NCBI GenBank assembly: GCA_002862585.1
Contig: PKDP01000034.1
Coordinates: 1 to 9,495, forward strand
From: Flavobacteriales bacterium
Lineage (GTDB): Bacteria > Bacteroidota > Bacteroidia > Flavobacteriales > UBA7312
Reading direction: 5' to 3'
DNA: 9,495 nt
Numbering within the stretch: the first letter of the stretch is position 1; every line of letters begins with the position of its first letter. The notes under the pieces are model-generated. The model was not told the DNA's origin, searched no databases, and was given only the letters and a program-made list of their open reading frames with translations. Positions 1-6,850 of the stretch are shown here, piece after piece. A program made the translations under genes and the position numbers.

Positions 1-40
1 CGGCACCGTAATCAGCTTTATTTTCTAAATTTTCACTCAT
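1..40 (-). CDS. 5' end of a truncated gene, possibly DNA gyrase subunit B
   Basis: Seen: on the minus strand an ATG at 40-38 opens a frame reading MSENLENKADYGA that runs off the left edge, so only 13 codons are visible. It is preceded by an AT-rich leader and a TAnnTTTG element at 83-90. Inference: Bacteroidota GyrB proteins often begin with a short charged segment, Met-Ser-Glu, followed by Tyr-x-Ala-Asp-x-Ile-Gln-Val-Leu-Glu-Gly, and the visible Tyr-Gly-Ala fits the start of that signature. GyrB would be the ATPase subunit of the type II topoisomerase that introduces negative supercoils. Thirteen residues cannot prove this, so no symbol is assigned. It has the same orientation as the barrel gene upstream but is separated from it by 121 bases and seems to have its own promoter. 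Confidence 0.5.
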   Translation of the reverse strand, partial: MSENLENKADYGA

Positions 41-82
41 TGATTATATATGTTTATTAACTAGGGTATTTTCTAGTGATAA

Positions 83-90
83 CAAAGGTA
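83..90 (-). promoter_or_regulatory. Candidate -7 promoter element for the left-edge gene
   Basis: The minus strand reads TACCTTTG here, an exact match to the Bacteroidota -7 consensus TAnnTTTG. The ATG at position 40 lies 42 bases downstream. I see no clear TTG about 19 bases upstream (the region around 108-113 reads TTTTAGCG on the minus strand), so the -33 half is weak and the assignment rests on the -7 octamer and its placement. Confidence 0.4.
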
Positions 91-153
91 AAAAAAGCAA
101 GATATGTCGCTAAAAAAAATGCGAATTATAGGTGGCTACTTATTAACAAAAAG

Positions 154-165
154 TGAATAAGTTAT
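154..165 (+). repeat. 12-bp direct repeat copy 1 (TGAATAAGTTAT)
   Basis: The 12-mer TGAATAAGTTAT occurs here, across the stop codon of the barrel gene, and again at 4970-4981 in the intergenic region at the other end of the TPR/barrel operon. Both copies lie close to a TTATTAACA 9-mer (140-148 here, 4978-4986 there). The function is unknown, and the sequence is AT-rich enough that coincidence remains possible. Confidence 0.4.
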
Positions 166-1865
166 AGCTTAAAAGAAAGTCCAAAAAACACTTGTGGACC
201 CAAGACTGGATAATTTTGCCAAATTTGATATCCTCCAACAAGATTTTGACCTTTTAAATAAGCTGAAAAAATAGAATTATATCTATATTCTAAGGCTAGA
301 TTGAAGTCAATAATATTATCTAATTCTAGAGTGTTTGATGACTCAATAGTAGTGGAACGTCCAAAAACTGCATATATCTCAACCGCAGGAATAATTTTAT
401 CTCCAATATTATAATCCAGTTTTAACTTGCTCGAGAAAGAAGGTTTATATGCAAATGACTGCATTGAATCGAGTTCATATTTATTGTACTGCAATTCTAA
501 ATCGGTATTGGCTTTTTCAGACAGTTTCCAATTTAAATTCCCTGACCAATTGAGATAGTTCACATCATCATAAACAACCTTAAACTTATTTTGATAGACA
601 GAATTCATATCAAGCTCAAAGAAGGGCATATCAAAAACGCGTGAATAAGATACTTCAGAAGACCACATAATGTCTTTAGACAGTACGGATTCCATTCCTA
701 GAAACAAATCATATATGACTTGAGAGTTTATCAACTCCAAAGAACCACCGTCATTAGATAACGCATTTAGTATGTAAGGGTTTTGTTTACTTAATGCCCA
801 GTATGAATTTTTATTAAGCCCTCCCCGAACACCAACAAATGCTTTTTGATAGTTTTCAGAAAAATGATAGTCATACCTAACTAAGGGGTAAAATGCATAG
901 GTTACATCAGAACTATCTCTACTATCGTAAGATTGGAACTCAAAGCCAGCATTAAGTTGCCCCCCATGTAATTCTTTTGAAACAGAAGGACTAAAAGTTA
1001 AAATCAACTCTTTAGCTAGACTGTCGTTAAAGGAGTATTTTTCTGAAGAATTATTTAAATTATAGTCAACTCCTAAACTAAGTGAATAGTCATTTACACC
1101 AATTGACTGACTGAGGTCTAACAACCAGGAAAATATGTTTTCTGTATTTTCATTTAAATCGTAGGCGTATAATTTTGTGAAATATGTTGGCTTACCATTT
1201 TCCGACGGCTTACTTTTGAAAGAAATACTAAAACTTGTATACCCCCAATACTGCTGATTAGTTAAAAGATTTTCATCTAATTTAAAAACGGTAGGGTCAT
1301 AACCGTAAAGCTGATGAATTCTTCCCTCTCTATTGATATAAGCATTTAAAATACCAACATCTAAGTCCGTTTTAGCATATACTGCAAAGTCCGTTTCTCT
1401 AAATGCCGCTGATACTTTTTGATTATCGTCAAAAGAACTTTTGATATCGGCATAAGACTTTTTATAACCCAAAGCAAGGGAGTAAATTGTTTTTTTATCC
1501 CTATCAGAACTGTAATAAATTCTTGAAGTAGGCATACTCATATTTCCAACTCCTCCGTAAATGTATGTGTTATATAGTTTGGAAATAGGCTCGCCTTTAA
1601 TTTTAGCCGCTTTGATAGGATTTAACTTAAGGTTAGTTTTAAAGCGTTTATCGATTGGAAAATAGCTAACCCGTTTACTTGTTTTTATAGTATCCGAAAG
1701 TGTAGGACTAAGATTTATTTTTGTAGCAGACGGAATTTGAGGTATGAAGCTCTTTGTTATTTGAACTTCTTGAACCCCTAAATCATCATTGTCATTTGTT
1801 TGAGAATACGCTGATATATTACAAATGACAATCAGAACACTTAATAAAGTAATTTTATTCTTCAT
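162..1865 (-). CDS. Outer-membrane beta-barrel protein, TonB-dependent-receptor-like, partner of the TPR protein
   Basis: Seen: a 567-residue protein from the ATG at 1865. It opens with a signal peptide (Met-Lys-Asn-Lys, then a hydrophobic run, ending Ala-Tyr-Ser-Gln near residue 22). A short periplasmic-type segment follows, with KSFIPQIPSATKINLSP at about 38-54 and a conserved-looking stretch around 82-108 (Asn-Pro-Ile-Lys-Ala-Ala-Lys ... Gly-Glu-Pro ... Leu-Tyr). The remainder alternates aromatic and polar residues in many short strands, as in outer-membrane barrels, and ends FFGLSFKL. No plug or carboxypeptidase-like N-terminal domain is visible. Start choice: two upstream ATGs (1898 and 1877) would add a charged stretch before the signal peptide, so 1865 is preferred. 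This start lies inside the last codons of the TPR gene, giving an 11-base overlap and probable translational coupling. Known: similar proteins are often annotated only as TonB-dependent receptor-like in Bacteroidota. The final Leu, rather than an aromatic residue, is slightly atypical. The specific function is not recognised. Confidence 0.85.
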   Translation of the reverse strand: MKNKITLLSVLIVICNISAYSQTNDNDDLGVQEVQITKSFIPQIPSATKINLSPTLSDTIKTSKRVSYFPIDKRFKTNLKLNPIKAAKIKGEPISKLYNTYIYGGVGNMSMPTSRIYYSSDRDKKTIYSLALGYKKSYADIKSSFDDNQKVSAAFRETDFAVYAKTDLDVGILNAYINREGRIHQLYGYDPTVFKLDENLLTNQQYWGYTSFSISFKSKPSENGKPTYFTKLYAYDLNENTENIFSWLLDLSQSIGVNDYSLSLGVDYNLNNSSEKYSFNDSLAKELILTFSPSVSKELHGGQLNAGFEFQSYDSRDSSDVTYAFYPLVRYDYHFSENYQKAFVGVRGGLNKNSYWALSKQNPYILNALSNDGGSLELINSQVIYDLFLGMESVLSKDIMWSSEVSYSRVFDMPFFELDMNSVYQNKFKVVYDDVNYLNWSGNLNWKLSEKANTDLELQYNKYELDSMQSFAYKPSFSSKLKLDYNIGDKIIPAVEIYAVFGRSTTIESSNTLELDNIIDFNLALEYRYNSIFSAYLKGQNLVGGYQIWQNYPVLGPQVFFGLSFKL

Positions 1866-4800
1866 CTTCTTCGGCATTTTCTTCTTCAAACAATTCATTT
1901 AATTCAACGGAGTCTAACAAATCAATTATCAAAACTTCCTTATCAATTACTTTTTGTTCTTGGCTTTCAATAACTTCTATATCAGAAATCTTTTGCTTAC
2001 ATATATTAACTAAGTCTTCACCTTGATAATTATCTACTATACTCTGAAGTGTAGCTTTCGATTGAAAATAATTTTCTTTCTCAAAGTAAATTTCAGATAA
2101 TAGAATGAAGCCCTTGGCGATATAATAATCACTATAGTATTTTTCTGAAAGCTCGTAAATTGTTGATTCACAAGAGTCCAAATCTTCAGCTAAAAAATGA
2201 AGGTATGCCAATTGATACTTTGCCTCGGCACCCATTTCAGCAGTATTGTTTTGGGACACAAAAACATACTCCTTCTTAGCAATATAGTATTCAGACTGAT
2301 CAAAGTAATGATTTGCGATAACGAGTCTCGCCTTATTTTGTGTTTCAATATCAAGCTTCTCCATCTGTAACAATTTCTCAGCAAACTCAAACTGTGAAGG
2401 TTTAATTCCAAGTTGAGTATAACATTTAAAGAGCTTTAAAGTTGACTCTCTTATCAGATTATTATCCTGAGCCACAGAGAGCAACTTATTGTAGTGAAGT
2501 GCCGCAGTTCCATATTCTTCCCTCTCGAATTCAATTCTTGATAAACGGATTAATGAACGTTCAGTAAAATCATTTTGAGGAAATTCTAAGACCATTAAAT
2601 AATCCTCAACAGCATTTTCAGGAGATGTTAAATACAAACATTCTGCCTTATAGTAGTGGGCTTTAAGCTTGAAGATGGGGGCTTCATAGTTAATTAGATA
2701 ATTAGAAAATGCCTGTGCAGCCTTATCATATTTTTGATTGAGGTATAGATTTTCTGAGGCTTCATAGCTTAGGGAGTCCTTTGAAGCAATATCAACACTA
2801 ACATCAGAAAGTCCATCTATATAATTGAAGTATGAACTCACATCACCTTGTTCAACCGATAAGTTTTTAAAGGCAATCAAGGCTTCTTTTGCTTCTGATG
2901 AATTAGGGTAATCTTCAATTACTTTTTTGAAGTTTGTAATTGCTAATTCATTTTTTTCATCATTATAATAGTTTAAGCCTATATTCAACAGTGCTATTTT
3001 AAGCAAGGGGGTATTAGGATGGTTTTCGATTAGGTCAGTGAGTAACTCTACGGACTTATCAATATTACCATCGTTTAAATAAATAGAACTCAAGCTTAAT
3101 ATAGCGTCATCATGATAAATTGAATTTGGAAATTCTGTTATAAGCTTTGACAGTGCATCCCGTTTTTTGGACGGCTTATTAATCAATCCATAACAAATAG
3201 ACTGCTGATGTATTGAAAAGTCAATATCAAATGCACCTTGATCCTCAGCTAAAGCATAATATTCCTTAGCTCTATTGTACTTTGTTGTCATAAAATAAGA
3301 ATCTCCAATTCTTAAGTAGGCATCTGTTAACTTATTTTTATCAGTTGATTTCTTAACGTACTTCCTGAACCATTTTATAGCCTTGTCATATTGTTTGATT
3401 TGAAAATATGAAAATGCAAGCGAATAGTATGATTCAGAATATTCATTCAAAGAAAATGCACCATCTTCAAATTGAAAATCATTGAATTCTTCAACGGCTT
3501 TATTATAATCCCCCAACTGGTAATAAGCTTCTCCTATCCAAAAATAACTCCTAGCTATAAAGACAGAATTTAAAGGATATTTTAATGACTTTTTGAACCA
3601 ATCAACTGATGCCTCATACTTTCCAGAAAGGTAATTTTCTATTGCAAGAAAGTAACTCAACTTTTGATACACCTGCTTCTGCTCAAATGTCAAATCAGTT
3701 AAAACTGATAATTTATCAATAGCAGACTGATAGTTTTTTGTTGACGCATATGCTTTTATTAGTAGATTCTGAACGTATAATGTATGAATTGATGAAGGAT
3801 ATTTTTCTAAATACTCTTCTATAATACTTACCGCATCTTCTAGGGTATTATTCTGCTCAAAAATTAGCTTCACATGATTAAAAGCAGCATCTTCTTTTAA
3901 ATCTAAATCATAATCTATTTCAGACGCATACTTAAAGGCATTTATAGCTTTAGTTTTTTCATCCTGACTTAAATATGCTTTAGCTAATTGGTGAGCAGCA
4001 AACTGAGACAAGCTATCTTCTTCCAACAAAATATCTTCAAAGTGTTTGATAGACTCATCAAACTTGCTAAGCTCAAAATAAGAAGTTGCTAGTTGGTATT
4101 GCTCAAATCTGTCAAGAGTATTATTCTGAAGATATTTTTGCAGATATTCTACTGAAGACTCGTAATCTTCCAAAGCGTAATAAGCATTTCCAATTAGTCG
4201 CACTAGTTCCGAGTCTCGGCTCGGATTATAACTGGCTTCCAATAAAGGCTTTGCAAAATCTATTAGCTCTTCAAACTGATTTTGGTAGTAATAGATGTGG
4301 GTAATATAGTATCTACTGATAACACCTAGCTTTGGTGTTTCTACAAGCTTATTAAATTCTTTGAGTGCTGTAGCATAGTTTCCCTCTTCATAAGCCATAT
4401 GCCCCAAACAATAGGTGGTCAAATCCGAATAAGAAAATTTGATGTTATTGATATCAAAAAAGGACACTTTAGCTTCCTCGTAGTTTCCTGTAATGAAATA
4501 CGAATACCCTAATCGGAAATAATACATAGCTTCGTCTTCAAAATCAAGCTCAAAAACATCTACCATATTAAGCTTGGCAATAGCTTTATCATATTCCTTG
4601 TTTCTAAAATGTATTTGAGAAAGTGCTAAATAAGACTTGTTACGAAACTTACCATAAGGGTAATCACTTAAATAATCTTCAAACCTCACTGCAGCTTCAT
4701 CATTAAATAACTCTAAAGCACATCGAGATTGTTGGTATTGAATCCATTCCATATTTTCATCGGATACAGACTCACAGTCTTGATAAGCATCACATATTGA

Positions 4801-4917
4801 ATAGACTAGAGCGAATTGCTCTTTTTCAAGTAAGTCGTCAATTTGCTCTACATCACAAATCTGAGCATACATTAGCTGACTAAGTAATATAAATAAAATG
4901 TTAAAAATTAATTTCAT
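1855..4917 (-). CDS. Large secreted tetratricopeptide-repeat (TPR) protein
   Basis: Seen: 1020 residues. A signal peptide at 1-19 (hydrophobic, ending Met-Tyr-Ala-Gln) is followed by almost continuous helical repeats to about residue 975. Clear TPR second helices include KEYDKAIAKL (107-116), GNYEEAKVSF (144-153), GNYATALKEF (179-188), the repeat starting EDYESSVEYL (250), SKFDESIKHF (284), GKYEASVDWF (432), GDYNKAVEEF (469), KQYDKAIKWF (508), GNIDKSVELL (617), QKYDKAAQAF (728) and ENYFQSKATL (948). The tail (about 1004-1020) is very acidic. A Cys follows at 21, but Ala-Gln-Ile-Cys is not a good lipobox, so signal peptidase I cleavage and a periplasmic location are more likely than a lipoprotein. 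Known: TPR solenoids are protein-binding scaffolds. Inference: first gene of an operon with the overlapping barrel gene, suggesting a scaffold or chaperone role at the outer membrane. It has its own promoter at 4941-4969. No catalytic domain is visible and no gene name can be assigned. Confidence 0.95.
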   Translation of the reverse strand: MKLIFNILFILLSQLMYAQICDVEQIDDLLEKEQFALVYSICDAYQDCESVSDENMEWIQYQQSRCALELFNDEAAVRFEDYLSDYPYGKFRNKSYLALSQIHFRNKEYDKAIAKLNMVDVFELDFEDEAMYYFRLGYSYFITGNYEEAKVSFFDINNIKFSYSDLTTYCLGHMAYEEGNYATALKEFNKLVETPKLGVISRYYITHIYYYQNQFEELIDFAKPLLEASYNPSRDSELVRLIGNAYYALEDYESSVEYLQKYLQNNTLDRFEQYQLATSYFELSKFDESIKHFEDILLEEDSLSQFAAHQLAKAYLSQDEKTKAINAFKYASEIDYDLDLKEDAAFNHVKLIFEQNNTLEDAVSIIEEYLEKYPSSIHTLYVQNLLIKAYASTKNYQSAIDKLSVLTDLTFEQKQVYQKLSYFLAIENYLSGKYEASVDWFKKSLKYPLNSVFIARSYFWIGEAYYQLGDYNKAVEEFNDFQFEDGAFSLNEYSESYYSLAFSYFQIKQYDKAIKWFRKYVKKSTDKNKLTDAYLRIGDSYFMTTKYNRAKEYYALAEDQGAFDIDFSIHQQSICYGLINKPSKKRDALSKLITEFPNSIYHDDAILSLSSIYLNDGNIDKSVELLTDLIENHPNTPLLKIALLNIGLNYYNDEKNELAITNFKKVIEDYPNSSEAKEALIAFKNLSVEQGDVSSYFNYIDGLSDVSVDIASKDSLSYEASENLYLNQKYDKAAQAFSNYLINYEAPIFKLKAHYYKAECLYLTSPENAVEDYLMVLEFPQNDFTERSLIRLSRIEFEREEYGTAALHYNKLLSVAQDNNLIRESTLKLFKCYTQLGIKPSQFEFAEKLLQMEKLDIETQNKARLVIANHYFDQSEYYIAKKEYVFVSQNNTAEMGAEAKYQLAYLHFLAEDLDSCESTIYELSEKYYSDYYIAKGFILLSEIYFEKENYFQSKATLQSIVDNYQGEDLVNICKQKISDIEVIESQEQKVIDKEVLIIDLLDSVELNELFEEENAEEDEE

Positions 4918-4940
4918 TTATAAATTTTAAGCTAATTTAT

Positions 4941-4969
4941 CAAAGTTAGACCCTTCTACTATTGAGCAA
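4941..4969 (-). promoter_or_regulatory. Promoter for the TPR/barrel operon
   Basis: On the minus strand, TTG at 4969-4967 is separated by 18 bases from TAACTTTG at 4948-4941. This is a full match to the Bacteroidota promoter (TTG, 17-20 bases, TAnnTTTG). The -7 element ends 23 bases before the TPR start codon, which predicts a short leader of roughly 20 bases. Confidence 0.7.
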
Positions 4970-4981
4970 TGAATAAGTTAT
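4970..4981 (+). repeat. 12-bp direct repeat copy 2 (TGAATAAGTTAT)
   Basis: Exact second copy of the 12-mer at 154-165, placed immediately upstream of the -33 element of the TPR promoter. It overlaps the GTTATTAAC dyad at 4977-4985. The two copies bracket the TPR/barrel operon in the same orientation. They are too short to be an insertion scar with any confidence. Confidence 0.4.
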
Positions 4982-4985
4982 TAAC
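4977..4985. promoter_or_regulatory. Short dyad (GTTA-T-TAAC) between divergent promoters
   Basis: GTTATTAAC has perfect 4-base arms around a single central base. It sits between the -33 element of the TPR promoter (4967-4969) and that of ftsE (5010-5012), where a repressor or activator could touch both. No regulator is identified, and a 9-base AT-rich dyad can arise by chance. Confidence 0.25.
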
Positions 4986-4993
4986 AGAATGCG

Positions 4994-5002
4994 TGTGCAT
5001 AA
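4994..5002 (-). promoter_or_regulatory. DnaA-box-like 9-mer (TTATGCACA)
   Basis: The minus strand reads TTATGCACA, an exact match to the classical DnaA-box consensus TTATnCACA. It lies in the divergent intergenic region 7 bases upstream of the ftsE -33 element. A looser relative, TTATTAACA, lies at 4978-4986 on the plus strand. One perfect box does not make an origin. It could be a DnaA-controlled promoter, part of a small cluster, or chance. Confidence 0.3.
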
Positions 5003-5009
5003 AGAAGTA

Positions 5010-5039
5010 TTGACGATAGTTTTAAAAAAAGTAACTTTG
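5010..5039 (+). promoter_or_regulatory. Promoter for ftsE and the downstream glycosyltransferase gene
   Basis: TTG at 5010-5012 is followed after 19 bases by TAACTTTG at 5032-5039, an excellent Bacteroidota-type promoter. The ftsE ATG begins 24 bases past the -7 element. Its -7 octamer is identical to that of the divergent TPR promoter. Confidence 0.75.
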
Positions 5040-5063
5040 TGTGCAGCACAAAGCAATTAAAAC

Positions 5064-5735
5064 ATGCCATTAGTTGAATTAAAACACGCCGACATTTATC
5101 AACAAGACAAACTCATTTTGAGTGATGTGTCTTTTAAAATAGAACCTACTGAATTTGTTTATCTAATAGGCTCTACTGGAAGTGGAAAAAGTTCATTATT
5201 AAAAGTGTTATATGCTGATTTGCCTTTAAACAAAGGTTTAGCCGAAGTTGTCGACTATCAACTTTTTGACATTAAAAAATCTATCATTCCTTTTCTAAGA
5301 CGCAAGATTGGCATCGTCTTTCAAGACTTTCAACTTCTTACCGACAGAACAGTATTTGATAATCTTGATTTTGTGCTAAAGGCTACGGGCTGGAAAAACA
5401 AAAAAGAGATTAGTAAGCGTATTGAAGAAATGCTTGTAAAGGTCGGAATGCAAGATCATATTAACAAAATGCCCTATGAATTATCTGGTGGCGAAAAGCA
5501 ACGTATTTGTATTGCAAGAGCGTTATTAAATAAACCAGATTTGATTCTTGCCGATGAACCTACTGGAAACCTCGACCCAGAAACAACTGACAGCATACTT
5601 AACCTAATTCATGATCTATGCTCTAGTGGATGTGCTGTATTAATGGCTACACATGAACACAATCTTTTAAATCGCTTCCCTTCTAAAGTACTGAAGTGTG
5701 AGGGTGGTAAATTGATTGAGGCAGAGGCTAACTAA
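5064..5735 (+). CDS. ftsE: Cell-division ATP-binding protein FtsE
   Basis: Seen: a 223-residue stand-alone ABC ATPase, the usual FtsE length. It has Walker A GSTGSGKS (36-43), Q-loop Gln87 in FQDFQLL, signature LSGGEKQR (140-147), Walker B LILADEP (160-166), D-loop NLD (169-171) and switch His197. The TGSGKSS Walker A and the FQDFQLL segment favour FtsE over LolD or other small exporter ATPases. Known: FtsE pairs with the membrane protein FtsX at the divisome and uses ATP hydrolysis to control periplasmic peptidoglycan hydrolases. No ftsX is adjacent, so the partner must be encoded elsewhere, as I believe is common in Bacteroidota. The gene has a strong promoter at 5010-5039 and no Shine-Dalgarno sequence. 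A glycosyltransferase gene starts two bases after its stop, so the two are cotranscribed and probably translationally coupled. LolD-like lipoprotein export is the main alternative. Confidence 0.88.
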   Translation: MPLVELKHADIYQQDKLILSDVSFKIEPTEFVYLIGSTGSGKSSLLKVLYADLPLNKGLAEVVDYQLFDIKKSIIPFLRRKIGIVFQDFQLLTDRTVFDNLDFVLKATGWKNKKEISKRIEEMLVKVGMQDHINKMPYELSGGEKQRICIARALLNKPDLILADEPTGNLDPETTDSILNLIHDLCSSGCAVLMATHEHNLLNRFPSKVLKCEGGKLIEAEAN

Positions 5736-5737
5736 AG

Positions 5738-6850
5738 ATGAATAGCAGCAAAGATCTACATATCATATCTTTTAATATTCCATTTCCCGCAAATTACGGC
5801 GGCGTAATTGATGTTTTCTACAAACTCAAAGCCCTACACAAACTTGGAGTTAATATTCATCTTCACTGCTTTAGTTATGGTAGAGTAAAATGTAAAGAAC
5901 TTGAAAAGTATTGCGATAAAGTATATTACTACACTAGAAACATGAGTTGGACAAATATTTTTTCTCAAACTCCATTTATCATTAAAAGCAGAAGTAATAA
6001 ACTACTTACAAAACGACTAAAAGAATTACCATTTCCTATTCTTTACGAAGGTTTACATTGCTCTATGTCATTAGAAAACAAGGAGATAAAGCAAAAAAAA
6101 TATATCCGAGCTCATAATGTAGAAACTCACTATTATCGGCAATTAGCAAAAAACGAATCAAACTTATTTTCAAAACTATTCTTGTATTCTGAATACTTAA
6201 AAATACTTAAGTATGAGAAAACCTTAAAAAAGGTTGATGGTATTTTTTCAATTAGCAATGATGATGAGAATCATTTTTCAAAATCATACAATAGTCATTT
6301 AATAAGAGCTTTTCATTCCAACAAAGGAATTACATCAAAAACAGGCATTGGGGAATACGCATTATACCATGCTAACTTAACCGTTTCTGAAAACATCAAT
6401 GCCGCATTTTTCCTTGTAAAAATTGCTACTCAGAGTTCTTACCCCTTGATTATTGCAGGTAAAAAACCAAGCGAAAAATTAATTAAAGAAATAAAAAAAC
6501 ATAAACATATCCAGCTTTGTGAAAATCCAACCAATGAACAGATGGATAAGTTGATACGAAATGCTCAGATGGTGCTATTACCAACAAAACAAAATACAGG
6601 CATTAAACTAAAACTATTGGAGTCACTTTATAAAAGTAGATTTTGCATAGTGAATAATACTATGGTAAGTAACACAGAGCTAGAGCCTTATTGTATTGAG
6701 GCAAATTCTAATGAAGATTGGCTCAACTCCATTGAAAAATATAAAAGCATAGAGTTTTCAGATGAAAATATAAAGCATAGAAAAGAGATTTGCTCTATTT
6801 TTAATAACGAAAAAGAAGCTCAAAAAATAATAGATATCATTTTTGCATAA
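5738..6850 (+). CDS. GT-B fold glycosyltransferase (GT4-like)
   Basis: Seen: 370 residues, no signal peptide or membrane segment. The N-terminal domain has the glycine-rich loop PFPANYGGVIDVFYKLKALH (15-34). A mid segment reads RAHNVETHYYRQL (124-136), a pattern typical of this glycosyltransferase group. The C-terminal domain has a strand IIAG (238-241) and the donor-site region TGIKLKLLESLYKS (287-300). Glu295 matches the second Glu of the GT4 EX7E motif, while the first position (287) is Thr. Known: such enzymes move a sugar from a nucleotide-sugar to a surface glycan or lipid carrier in the cytoplasm. Donor and acceptor cannot be told from the sequence. It follows ftsE by two bases and shares its promoter. 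Its 3' end overlaps the convergent glycosyltransferase gene by 14 bases. Stretches of the gene look more A-rich than ftsE, which may hint at separate ancestry. Confidence 0.85.
   Translation: MNSSKDLHIISFNIPFPANYGGVIDVFYKLKALHKLGVNIHLHCFSYGRVKCKELEKYCDKVYYYTRNMSWTNIFSQTPFIIKSRSNKLLTKRLKELPFPILYEGLHCSMSLENKEIKQKKYIRAHNVETHYYRQLAKNESNLFSKLFLYSEYLKILKYEKTLKKVDGIFSISNDDENHFSKSYNSHLIRAFHSNKGITSKTGIGEYALYHANLTVSENINAAFFLVKIATQSSYPLIIAGKKPSEKLIKEIKKHKHIQLCENPTNEQMDKLIRNAQMVLLPTKQNTGIKLKLLESLYKSRFCIVNNTMVSNTELEPYCIEANSNEDWLNSIEKYKSIEFSDENIKHRKEICSIFNNEKEAQKIIDIIFA

Noticed and set aside
138..162. Inverted repeat ACTTATT/AATAAGT at the end of the barrel gene, considered as a terminator
   Set aside because: The stem is only 7 AT-rich pairs with an 11-base loop, overlaps the stop codon, and has no adjacent T run in the gene's direction.
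1866..1898. Longer start for the barrel protein at 1898 (or 1877)
   Set aside because: These would place up to 11 mostly charged residues before a complete signal peptide and extend the overlap with the TPR gene to as much as 44 bases. The ATG at 1865 gives a standard signal peptide.
2190..2411. Minus-strand short frame inside the TPR gene
   Set aside because: It is out of frame with a strong TPR coding sequence and has no motif of its own.
4086..4304. Plus-strand short frame opposite the TPR gene
   Set aside because: It overlaps continuous TPR repeats on the other strand, with no promoter or recognisable protein features.
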